Assembly (NCBI GenBank): GCA_032988165.1
Contig: JANTQF010000328.1
Span: 1-39,538 of the forward strand
DNA length: 39,538 nucleotides
Reading direction: 5' to 3'
Source of the DNA: Emmonsiellopsis sp. PD_33
Taxonomy: Eukaryota; Ascomycota; Eurotiomycetes; Onygenales; Ajellomycetaceae
Part shown: one piece after another, positions 1 through 10,492 of the stretch
How the letters are laid out: every line of letters begins with the position of its first letter
Numbering within the stretch: position 1 is the stretch's first letter
Translations under genes and position numbers: made by a program
The notes under the pieces: generated by a model
What the model was told of the DNA's origin: nothing
What the model saw: only the letters and a program-made list of their open reading frames with translations
Databases searched by the model: none

Positions 1-1563
1 TAACTAGGGGCATGAGCAATGATTGGCCCTGCATAATTTGCTCTGACATAACCTCTTGCTGAGTCTTGCGTCTAAAGCCATGTATGCAAACCGGTTGTGA
101 ACGGGTCTTGGGCTTTTTTATTTTATCCTGGAAACTTACAGCATCTGATATGTATAGGATACAGGCTCCAGATTTTCTTTTTCTTCAATTTTCAATTTCA
201 ATTGAAGAGCTATCTCACTATTTAACCTATATAAATCCAACTCACTACTATGTATATTTATGTCTCTCTGTCCAGAGAATAACAATATCTACTCATCCTT
301 CATCATCCTTACCAACCTCTAGTTATACCCCCCCTTTTCTTTTTTTCAACCCTTACTTAAAATATATGCGGAACTTATTGATACCCCTCTCCTACCCCTC
401 CAGACACATCTGTGTAACCAGATGCAGAGACCCCTGTGACCATTTTATGCAAAGTTAAGTTAGTTATGCAGAATGTGTACTGAATTAGTCGTACTGCATC
501 ATCGCCAATGAATGATTCGTCTGGGATGATGGGGTATGAGTCATTGTGAGTAAGGAAGCAGGCAGGGTTATTGATTGGTTCGTTGGCTGGAACTCATCGT
601 AATATTGCAGGCCAGTGAAACCCTCATAAGAAGTTGGTCAAACTTTCTCAATGAAGGGTCTGCGTTTCGTTTCTCTTGAAGTGCTGATTCTCCCCTGCTT
701 TGATTTTCCAGATGGAGGTGTATACTCACTACATGGAAGGAAGGTAAATACTACTAGTAATGCTGGTAACTAATCATGCCTCCGCGTTGCACCTACAAAT
801 TGCTTGCATCTTTTTGATGCACAGAAAACTCAGCTCCATTCGACAAGGGATACTACAAGCCGAATCCTCAATCCAAGACCCATTCCGCATTTCTAGAGTT
901 GGGGATTGTGTCCGACAGCAAAAAAGGACGCATGCACGCGGCCGAAGTTGAGGTGCTTGATTTGTTTAGGCTAGTAGTTATCATTGCACATTTTCATCTA
1001 CTTCCTATACCAACCCATCCGGGATCTATAAGATGCATTTCGGAGCTGGTAAGCGTTGACTGCTCACATGTCTAGAACGACTGGACAGGAATGCATTGCA
1101 ATTAAATCTTAAACCATGCTGGTCTCCCGCCTCTCAACACTTGAAGGTATAAGGTAGTACACATAACTCCTCCATCTTCCTAACAGTTTCTGAAGCAGAA
1201 TAAGCAATGGTATTGCCAGGATTCTTGAGGGTGTTAGGCTTACCACACGCTCAGTCATAAAGGATTCTGGGTGAGTTAGAAGACATGGGGTATACTATCT
1301 GAAAAGGCCGGAAGAATAGATGGCATTGCCATGGATTAGATAGTTTTAACTGTGTAGTAGTTATTCTTGCAGACACCAGGACACCATCTTCATACATAGC
1401 ACTTCTGGAGTCAACAATTAAATCTCATCAGGTAAGGTTGCATTCTATGCTCATATTGAAGCATGTTAACTAATGCATAATCATGCTAGACTGAGCAGGG
1501 CTATGCCATCAGCTGAGCCTGGAGACCAGGGGGAACATGCATGTGATGATGGAAAGAACCTCA
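1..1563. other. Intergenic, no gene recognised
   Basis: I see no supportable gene in this stretch. The open frames are short and lack family motifs. Composition is ordinary for fungal intergenic DNA. It lies downstream of the kinase-like gene on the minus strand, so it may hold that gene's former 3' region. Confidence 0.5.
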
Positions 1564-2757
1564 TCAAACCTTAGCATGAAAGAATAGGTGTCTCAATGCC
1601 GCCTGAGCTGTTGGCCTCTTCTTATCGTCCACAACAAGTAGGGACATGATGAAATCCACCATGATTTCTAGCAACTCCAACTTTCCGATTTCCTTGTCCA
1701 TTGTACCGACTTTCATATAACCATATTGTGGATCAGCTACTACTACTTTTCAGCCAGCTCCCATTCTGACTCGCGGTATCTATCAACGGGGGAGGGTAAA
1801 TCATTGAATAGGCGGAAGAGCTTCGCGACGGCCCAATGTTCACCTACTCCTAGAGGGTCATCGTGTATGCCGAAGATGGAAGTAGGGGATAAGCAATCCG
1901 TTAACTTTTGAGCGTTCTGTTAGTACAGCCGGGAACGTCAGGTTACCTAGGATGGAGTGGGGGGATGGGGGGAACTAACAGTAACACCTAGAGACCACAC
2001 ATCTGAGGCATGAAAGCAGCCCTTGCCTCTCCATACCTCCGGTGCTCGACAGGCTATGGGCTGTATCCTTTCATCGTTGAAGCCGTCCGGTATTGCTACT
2101 TGAGAGTTAGCGGCGTCGTTTGGCAGTGGTGGTGCCAAGGGAACAATACGGACTTGCTCCGAGATCTGCCAACTTTACCGTAGGCTCTTTTGAGTCAATC
2201 TTCGAGATAAGAATATTCTCATGTTTGAGATCTAGTTAATGTTTAATGCACAGGCCATCTTCTGCTGTCAACATTGTCGCTAAACCTACCTGTATGAATC
2301 AGGTTCAGCTCCTTGTAAGTTGTGAGAGCCTTCAAAACGCTCTTCGAAGCTACCTGCAGGATCCTAGGATGCTGTTTGAAATATTTGGGGTCAAAGTCCA
2401 CCAAGCTATGGTCCATCCATTCGAAGGCCATCCACGGTTCGGCTCCAGGCGTTGGGTCGGCGGAGTCAAAATCGTTGATGGTGTCTAGTAATGCGCGGAT
2501 GTGTTTGGACTTGCGGATACTCTCTATGGAGTAGACCTGGTATTCCCACTTCAAATCTGCCAGCTTATACCTCTCATAGGCAGTTTTGATCACAGCCCTG
2601 CTTAACGATCAGCATCAGTCAAGGAGATTCAACTTGTCCTTGCGTACCATTGTGGAGTTGAACCAGTTGATTTGGGCAAAACACGAGCTTTGAAGACCGT
2701 TGAGGATTTGGTTAGCGGTTTCTCAAGTTGAAAGCTGTGTAGCCGCCCATGAAGCAT
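1564..2757 (-). pseudogene. Protein-kinase-like gene, C-lobe frameshifted
   Basis: The protein is a eukaryotic-type kinase of a family common in filamentous ascomycetes. Exons inferred by splice signals and frame: 2757-2648, 2597-2290, 2231-2154, 2098-1980 and 1904-1743. Visible motifs, in order, are the VAIK-like lysine (AVIKTAY), the catalytic loop HTDLKHENIL (HRD replaced by HTD; Asp, Lys and Asn kept), DLG in place of DFG, the APE motif (RAPEVW) and SDVWSLGVT of subdomain IX. Exon 5 continues with IFGIHDDPLGVGEHW and then meets TAG at 1745-1743. Homologous C-lobe sequence (ending near DDKKRPTAQAALRHLFF) goes on in a shifted frame to a TGA at 1564. No intron with fitting phase removes the stop, so I read it as a frameshift next to a TAG triplet run. 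The truncated product would be 258 aa. The glycine loop is weak and the start at 2757 is a guess. Substrate unknown. Confidence 0.6.
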
Positions 2758-3682
2758 TCTTCCAGTTTGCCAGGCCATGGCACTGTGCTATGTAGTTATC
2801 ACTCCTCTCATAGAGATGAAATTTGCTGAATGTTCCCAATATAAGATATTCAGAACGCGTCGTTTGAGAGAGCCAATCTATTCGCGGATCAGCATCGGCC
2901 CGTGGGTCTGCGCACTCAATCACCTCTATCTGGTAACTAATAAATGGGTTAACTTTCATGGGACACAAGGCAGAGAAAGAGACATAAATCAAGCAGTTTT
3001 CTCATCCAGTGTTACCAACTAAAGTATTGGCATCCCAGGAATCATTGAACATGATTGTGGCTGAGATCATCATCTCATCAAAGCCTGAGGTAATGGGGAG
3101 CACGCTGTACCAGAATTCAACAGGAGTTTGCATTGAATCATAGAGTGAAGCTTCTCAAGGATGCTGCTGCTTTTATCTTCCAGCAGCAAATTCAGCTGCA
3201 GAGGAATGACGTATGGATATACTTAATTGTTCTGCACTTCTCTGATGATGTAGTTAATTTTTGGGCGCCCATGAAACAATTATAAAATTGGGAATCCACC
3301 ATATTTTCCATAGTAGCTAAACTGATTTTCCAGCCCACCTTGACCATCCCTCCAGGTTTGTGATTATTGAAAAACATGTCCATCCAAATGGCTGCCTACC
3401 AACTGTGGCTAGAAATCGTCGCATGACATGATGATTTTGAGGGGTGTTTTAATTCTTCTGGGGTTCCTTAGGGGTGGTCAGAAATAGTCTTTAGTATGCT
3501 GCAAGAACATAAATCTGCTCAGAATATCTTGAGAATCAAGCCACCATGAAAATTGCCAGTCACTCATCCTGACAATACCAATATCAAACAGAGTAAGAAT
3601 GTGCAGCCCAAACCAGACAGCACACCCATCCATCCATCCACTCTGAACAAGCAGGACAAAAACATGCACATACCAATGTATA
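2758..3682. other. Intergenic, upstream of kinase-like gene and downstream of xylanase
   Basis: This holds the likely promoter of the kinase-like gene and the 3' flank of the xylanase, both on the minus strand. A short in-frame upstream exon of the kinase cannot be excluded. No other gene or repeat was recognised. Confidence 0.4.
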
Positions 3683-4556
3683 TCACCTTCCAACAACAAC
3701 CCCCGCATCACCAGCACTATAATACCCCTCAACAGCAACAATCTGCCACTCATGCACCCCGCCCAACTCCAACCCGACACCCGCCCACGCATCAAAATGA
3801 TTCTGCACCGTCACCGTCCCCGTCACCGTCCCGCCATTACTACTCCGCTTATCCTCCTCCCGAATAACAGACCAATACTGCCGGATGATCGGATCCCCAA
3901 GTCCGGGACTAATCCGCGTCACATCGTAGATATCATAGCTTGCGCCGTCGCTGAGGAGGTCGCCTTTTAGGTTGCCGTTCGCAGAGCCCGAGGTGGTTGT
4001 GTGGTAGTCTTCGACGATGAAGTATTCGATTAGGGATTGGTTGTTGTTGTAGGTCCAGCCGTAGATGGAGAGGTAGCTGGTGCCGGTGGGGTGGTAGGTG
4101 GCGGAGTAGGTAATGGGGCTGGGAAGGGGGGGGGGTTATTAGTTTTAACAATGGTAACGGACGGTATGTAAGTAGAATTGTGTTGATAGGAAGGAAGAGT
4201 GAGGGTTGGAGGGGACGGGGTGTGATGTTGGAAAAGTATCCCTCTCTGTTTTTTATATTTGTATAGATATATATATACCTTGAGTTCCCAGGCGCCCACC
4301 CCTTCCCACCGAACCAATTGCCCGATCCACTACTCCAGACAACGTCGTAAGAGCCATCATCGCCATTGGTGTATGTGACATTTCCACTCCCGTCCGTCCA
4401 GAAGTAATAGAAAAAACCGTCGGCGCCGGTGCCTTGTTCGCTTTCGCTGATCTGCCGCTTGGAGAGGTTATTGTTATTATTATTCTCCACAAGGCCGGCG
4501 GCGAGTGCGCTAAATGCGGCTGTGGAGGCGAGAAGGAGATAGATGAGGGAGATCAT
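3683..4556 (-). CDS. Secreted GH11 endo-1,4-beta-xylanase
   Basis: Hydrolyses internal beta-1,4 bonds of xylan outside the cell. Two exons, 4556-4279 and 4118-3683, joined across a 160-nt GT...AG intron, give 237 aa, the usual size for GH11. The first ~20 residues form a signal peptide. A short Asn-rich propeptide follows and ends at a KR dibasic (Kex2-like) site near residue 34. GH11 landmarks are FFYYFWTDGSGNVTY, GNWFGGKGW, YSATYHPTGTSYLSIYGWT, the nucleophile Glu in LIEYFIVEDY, YDIYDVTRI, QYWSV, NHFDAWA and the acid/base Glu in VAVEGYYSAG. The residue that often tunes pH optimum is Asn (in GNW), which in the family goes with a neutral rather than strongly acid optimum. A 12-bp tandem duplication adds four residues before NHFDAW. 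The usual ATEGY is AVEGY here. No carbohydrate-binding module. Function assignment is firm; the paralogue is not. Confidence 0.93.
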
Positions 4557-7253
4557 GGTTGGGATGGTGCTGATGACGATCCGATGAAGGGGGGAGGGGA
4601 TGGGGGGGAGAATGATGAACTGGTATGTAAGTGGTTGTCAGGATATAGATATACTGTGGTAGTTATGTAGCCGTTCATTCTGGAGGCGTACTACTTTTAA
4701 TATCCTAATCCCTTCTTCATTCCCCCGGGTACATAGCAAAACCGTTCATTTTTGCACGATTCCTAACCGTGAATTCGAAATTATCCGCCTTCGCGAAGGA
4801 AGACCACAATTGTAGGCGTAGGTAGGAACTTTCCCAGTCGACCAACCCAAGGCAGAACCAAGGCCAGCTTAGTGCTTGCTTGCTGGATATTTTCCAAATG
4901 AAAGAGTCCGGCCAGCCCTTTGTTGTGTGCCCAGTTCAAGTGGGATGGATACTATCTGCTTGCTCCCCGTGTGGGTAAAATTGTCCCCCTGTACTCATTA
5001 GTTAACCCCGCAATATAAGTAAGTTCATACTCTCGCAATCCCAATAGGTCCTTTTTGCAAGCCATATTTTCCCTACTGTTTTCTTCAACTGGTCCAGCGG
5101 GTTCGCAGGATCAAACCCCTGTTTATTCCGGGTGTTTGGTCAAGACCTGTCTACCCCTCCCCTCCCCCTTGGGAAGAGGAGTCTGGTTTATATTTAGCCG
5201 GAAATGACGGCATTGCTGGGAACCTCATCATCAGGCAATAGGGCAAGAAGAAGATAGAGTAGGGTTTTGGAAGACAGCCACTCTCCTATGTATGGCAAAG
5301 AGGGGGTGAATTCATAAATAAAAAGAACCGTTAAAAGAGAAAAAAGGAAAGGGTCGTAGCAGATGAATATCTGGTACACCAAGAAGAAATCTAAGAGATA
5401 AACAAGAGAACAGAAATTTCTGTTTTTCCCTCACTGTGTTGGCCACTGGGTAAACTACTACTACTAGTTATGCCAGGTAAATTCGACAGAGAGCGTGGAT
5501 ATATTGGTTAAGGATGAAGACCGGGGAATGTGGAAGACTGCCAGCTGGGAATCAATCTACCGTCAGCGGGAATGAATATAAATAAGCATAGATAAGGTTG
5601 AGCAAGGCCCAGGGAGGTTTGGATGAGTAACCAACTAAAGAGCCAACTCTTTCAGGGGCAAGGTTAGTTCTAATTCTCATGATTAGGGGTGAAATGGTGA
5701 TAATTGCTGTCTGGCTCATGCACTGCTGAATTCTTCGTCTAGGCTTGGAGTTTATTTAATAACCGGGCAGATTGTGCCTAATCTTCAACTGGGGGTCTCG
5801 GGGATGAGAGCTCGGGATTCAACTCTCTTCCCAACCGCGTTTCTAGACATTCACTTGAGACATAACTCCGATGCCACACTTGAGTTCTTATTATATCATC
5901 TTCCTGCCCGCAGAACTCACACCATGCCCGGCAAGAGGCGGTGATTCATCCGTCATTTGTACGACCGCCAGCAAGCCGAAGGAAATCAACCTACGGATGC
6001 ATGCATAATAGTGACAGGCTGGCCGGGGACACAGAACCCGTCGAGAGCCCGATAGAACTGGAGGAGAACACGAGGATGTAACGATAGTAACCAGTCGAAT
6101 AAATATTTAACTGGCACCGTGTCACTTCCCGCTTTCTTATCGGTAGTTAACTAGTTACTAGTTAGCTATTTCGTTAGTTATCCGCTCTTTAGCATCGCTG
6201 CTCTCCTTGTCAACTCCCGCCTCCAGAATCCATGGGCATCAAACCGCCTTCTTCATCTCGGCTCATGCGCAACTACACCTATCAACATCTCCATCGCCTC
6301 TCCGCCTGAAATAAGCACGCCCTGGATTCCACCAAAGTCCAGCCACAGCCCACACCTGAACAGCGCCCTCCCGTCCCGCGAACCAACTTCTCCTCGAATA
6401 ATGAGCCTGATGGCTTTTGCAACCAATAGCACGGCTCAAGCTCGGCCGAGATTGAACGGCGGATCAGCTCACTAACTTGCTAGCTCCATGGATACTGCAA
6501 CCTCCCCGCCCCCTCTCCGTCGATACCACTCTCCTTTGGCACTAGAATCTGACTGGGTAAGGAAAATATCAGATCACAAACTTGCTCAGTTTGTAGCCAA
6601 AACCGCCAAACCGCTGGCACGGTTCGTCCTCTTTGGAGGAGTTATTTAGTTAAGCTGACTGACTGACTACCCTGAGCAAATCTGGGCGGAACATCCCCCC
6701 TCCCCCCCTGAGCATCGCAGAACATGCTTGCTGAGTGCTACCCCTCACCAGCAACCAGCCAATAAATTGAATGAATCAAAATCAATCCATGTTCCAGTAT
6801 CTCCCCGTCTATCTAACTACTAACTAGCAAGCTAAGATAAAACAACCCAGGTTCTCCAGGGCTATGTAATAACTCCTCCTCGCAAGCTAGTAGAGAGCTT
6901 ACGGACCCAGCCGCTCTGCTCTCATTTTCTTTGACCACTCATCAGTCGGCCTGTTCCTGTCCCAAATAGTTAAAACTAACGTATAAAACAAGGGTAAACA
7001 CCCCCGGTCCGTCCGTTTGTTTCGCCCGATATTTTAATAAAAGCTTCCTGTCGTGCGCCTTTCGTACAGTACATTACTACCTCCCCCCTCAACCCCCTCT
7101 TTTGAGATTCTGTATAGTTAGTGTTTCCCTCGCACCCAGAGAAGAGAGATATATACACATACCTATGCATATGTGTATGATCTGGGGAAATTGAGTTTCT
7201 CTAAAACATATATTTTTGTTTCGGAAAAGGAAAGGAAAGGAAAGGAAAACAAC
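4557..7253. other. 2.7 kb divergent intergenic region
   Basis: The xylanase (-) and the S28 peptidase (+) are transcribed away from each other from this stretch. No coding sequence was recognised. It holds a GGCTAAA motif on the minus strand at 5193-5199, several C-rich tracts that could serve as CreA-type sites (for example around 5154-5170), a TATAAAA at about 6981, and a cluster of TTAACTAG/TAGTTA words at 6145-6182. A tandem GGAAA run (about 7224-7248) sits directly before the peptidase start codon. The unusual length leaves room for an unannotated non-coding RNA or a fast-evolving gene, but I see no evidence for one. Confidence 0.5.
5193..5199 (-). promoter_or_regulatory. Possible XlnR/Xyr1 site (GGCTAAA) upstream of xylanase
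   Basis: The minus strand reads GGCTAAA, the classical consensus bound by the xylanase activator XlnR in Aspergillus. It lies about 640 bp upstream of the xylanase ATG and in the same orientation. A single 7-mer occurs by chance often, so the call rests on the fit with the downstream gene. Confidence 0.35.
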
Positions 7254-9220
7254 ATGGTGCGCAGGCTGCTCCAGGGCGCGTTGGCGGCGGCGGTGCTGCT
7301 GGCCTCGTCTGCGACGGCGAGGTCGCCGGTTACGCCTGTTCGCCAGTTGATGGAGAAGGTATTCTTTTTTTTTTTTTTCTATTTTAACTGTCTAATAAAT
7401 TTGTTTCTATTGGTTTTATTTCGGCTCACCTCGCTTCTCCTTATTTGCTACGAAAACTCTCCTATTTCATCTAGATCCCCATCTGCTATCTACGGACATG
7501 ACATACCTCAACAGCACAACTAACCACCGCAAACCCAGTCCCGCGCCCGCCTCGCCCCCCGCCAGGAATCCGAAGACCCCTATCCAGTCCACACATTCGC
7601 AATCCCAATCGACCACTTCCGCGACAGCCCACGCTACGAACCACACACAGACGAAAAGTTCGACGTCCAATACTGGTTCGACGCCAGCCACTACGAGGAC
7701 GGCGGGCCAGTGATTATCCTGCACGGCGGGGAGACAGACGGGGCAGACCGGCTGCCGTTCCTGCAGAAGGGGGTTTTGGCCCAGCTCACCGCAGCCACGC
7801 ACGGCATCGGCGTCGTGCTCGAACACCGCTACTACGGCCAGTCCATCCCGACGCCGGACTTCTCCACTGAGAACCTCCGCTTCCTCTCGACGGAGCAGGC
7901 GCTGGCTGACTCGGCGTATTTCGCGCAGAACATCGTGTTTCCGGGCTTGGAGGATAAGAAACTCCAGTCTTGCGATACGCCGTATATCATCTACGGCGGC
8001 TCGTATGCCGGGGCGCAGGTGGCGTTTATGCGCGTCGAGTATCCGGATGTGTTCTGGGGTGCGATCTCGTCGTCGGGCGTGACGAAGGCGATTTATGATT
8101 TCTGGGAGTATTATGAGCCTGTGCGGAAGTATGGGCCTGGCGAGTGTGTGCTTATGCAGCAGACGTTTACGCATATGTTGGATAATATTCTGATTGGGAA
8201 GAAGGGGGATAAGAAGCTTACGCAGCGGTTGAAGGATTTGTTTGGACTGGGTGAGCTGACGTATTTGGATGACTTTGCGAATACCCTTGCGCAGGGCATT
8301 TCGTACTGGCAGTCTGTCAATTGGGATCCGGCCGTTAGCTCGCCGACGTTTGACTACTACTGTGGTAATCTGACGTCTGATGAGCTGCTGTATGATAATG
8401 AGGGGCTGAAGGAGGAGGCGACGAAGCTGATCAAGGCGGGCGGGTATAAGAAGCAGGCCAAGGCGTTGACAAACCGGCTGCTAAACTATGTCGGATTCGT
8501 GGACCAGATGAGCGTCAAGCCCTGCGTGGAATCCAACTCGACGATGGACCAATGTATGACGGGCCACAACGAGACCTTCTACAAGGCCGACGACCTCAGC
8601 CAGACCTGGCGCCTCTGGCCATATCAGGTCTGCACGGAATGGGGATATCTGCAGGTCGGCAGCACGGTGCCCGAGACCCAACTGCCCATGATCTCCCGCC
8701 TGATTGACCTCGAGTATACCAGCATCATGTGCCGCGAGGCGTTTGGTATCTATGAGCCGTCCAAGGTGGAGAATGTGAACAAGTACGGCGCGTTTGATAT
8801 TGAGTATGAGCGGCTGGCGTTTGTAGATGGACAGGTCGATCCGTGGCGGCCGGCGACGCCGCATGCGGAGGGCCAGCGGGACCGGAAGAATACGCTTGAT
8901 AAGCCGTTTATCTTGATTGAGGGGGCGGGACATCATTGTGAGTATCCTTCTTCATTTTTCTTCCTCTCTTTGGATTTGACAGGCTAACGACATGTCTGTG
9001 GTGACTAGGGGATGAGAACGGGCTGTTCCCCAACGAGACGACGCCAGAGCTACCGCCAAAGCAGGTGGTGGATGCGCAGAGACAGGAGATTAAGTTTGTG
9101 AAGAAGTGGTTGAAAGGTGAGATCCATAGCCGGATTCATTCCTTGCTGACGCCTGTGAGATTCCGGCTGACAATGTTGCTTTGCGTAGACTGGGAGCAGG
9201 AAAAGAAGAAGAAGAACTAG
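7254..9220 (+). CDS. Secreted serine peptidase, family S28
   Basis: A prolyl-carboxypeptidase-like enzyme of the S28 family, which removes peptides next to proline, usually at acid pH. Four exons (7254-7358, 7539-8937, 9009-9116, 9189-9220) give 547 aa, typical for fungal S28. CTAAC branch points precede the first two acceptors. The ATG at 7254 (context CAACATGG) opens a signal peptide of about 22 residues ending near SATARS. The catalytic triad is visible: Ser in YGGSYAG, Asp in DGQVDPW, and His in GAGHHWDENG, the last assembled across intron 2. Early S28 blocks GGPVIILHGGET and VLEHRYYGQS are present. Candidate N-glycosylation sequons include NLTS and NSTM. The C-terminus is a lysine-rich tail coded by a 32-nt exon. 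Intron 1 is longer (180 nt) and has a T-run. No propeptide site is obvious. Neighbouring a xylanase suggests nothing beyond shared secretion. Confidence 0.93.
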
Positions 9221-10492
9221 AGATGATGAAACTGGGTAATAAATAAATACCCCATGCATACATAATAGGGGACTATGTATGGAGAGAAGCAGACAGATTT
9301 GCAGTCATCTAGATAGATACATAATATCATATACCACACAACATGGCTGTGAATATCACCCGTAGACAATGGGACTATTTGCCTGAACATTTTCTTCCCA
9401 AGGAGCTGTCTAGTGTCGATGACATTGTTAAATATAAATCTTTCTTTGTCCAGGGATGCCCTTGACAGGCTTGAGCTTCAGCCGCAGCGCCCAATAACCT
9501 CGCTGGCCGGCTGCACGTTGAGCAGCATCGAGGATCCGAAAAAGCAAACATGGCCTGAGCTTGTATCAGCCCGTAGTTATCCGTAACCCATGGATTAGTT
9601 TAGTTGTTCAGTTCAGCGTCAATCTCCAGATCCACGCCGCCGCCGTGTGCGACCTTGCTATCGAATTGACACAATTCGGCCGCAATCCACGCTGTTTTCT
9701 GACATTGCGCAGGAGCAGCGAGAAACCAGAATCTGTCTGCGTCGGCCTTTCCCGGGCATTTCGATCATTTGCTGGCTGAGAGCGAGGTTGGACAGCTTCA
9801 TCAGTTCATCATCGTCAGTTCTCGACACTAAATCAATACTAAAATACTAAATCGTTGACTGTCAACCAGACCCGGGCCAAACCTAATCAATCCTCAACCA
9901 CCCCGTCTCCAACCTTCTTTGCCCCCAGTCCACATACATATCTACGCCCCCCGCCGCCGCCCTGGATCCCACGCCCAGCCCCAGGAGCATCGAGCTGGTC
10001 GACTTCGACTCTCCCTCGTCTGCGCCCTCGACTACTCCCGCCGTCTCCGCTGTCTCTCCGTCTATACACACCACCACCAACAACCCCGACCCCCGACCCC
10101 GCCACAGGGCTGACGGTTGGCGGAATACTGCTCGCCCTAGAACTAGCCCGCGGGAAGGTGGGAGGAACTATCAAGAGGAGGATCTCTTAGCCGTCGGGCC
10201 TGGCCGCGTTGCCGAAGACGAGGACGCCGAGCTAAAGAGACGGCACAGGAGGAGGAGGAGAAGAAACCCCCGGCTATCATCCTCTTCGTCGCGATTGTCC
10301 GTCCTCTCGTCGCTATCGTCCGGATCCTCCTTGCCAGGCAGTAATAAATGGGAGGCACGGGAGAGTGAAGAGGAGGAATTTGCGGAGGACTATAATAACA
10401 CCACCCATCGGAATTCGACGAAGAGGAGGAAAGGAGGAATAACCGGCCTTTTTACCGTTACGAGAAGAAGACAGGCTACAGACGACGACATC
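9221..10492 (+). other. Intergenic region and probable long 5' leader of the phosphate permease
   Basis: The first half is the 3' flank of the S28 gene. From about 9850 the sequence becomes C-rich and then purine-rich (GAGGAG runs at 10246-10265). Short upstream ATGs are present. One frame from 10295 is open and in phase with the permease start at 10493, so an N-terminally extended form is possible in principle. Confidence 0.4.

Noticed and set aside
66..458. 130-codon open frame on the plus strand
   Set aside because: Low-complexity Ser/Tyr/Phe/Leu-rich translation of pyrimidine-rich DNA, no motif and no neighbouring exons.
2099..2153. Apparent frameshift inside the kinase after DLG
   Set aside because: A 55-nt intron with a CTAAC branch point and correct phase joins DLGA to IAIPDGF, so this shift is normal splicing.
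7467..8174. 235-codon open frame on the minus strand
   Set aside because: It is antisense to the S28 peptidase exon, rich in Arg/Val/Leu as expected from a GC-biased shadow, and has no family motif.
8481..8936. 151-codon open frame on the minus strand
   Set aside because: Antisense shadow of the S28 catalytic region.
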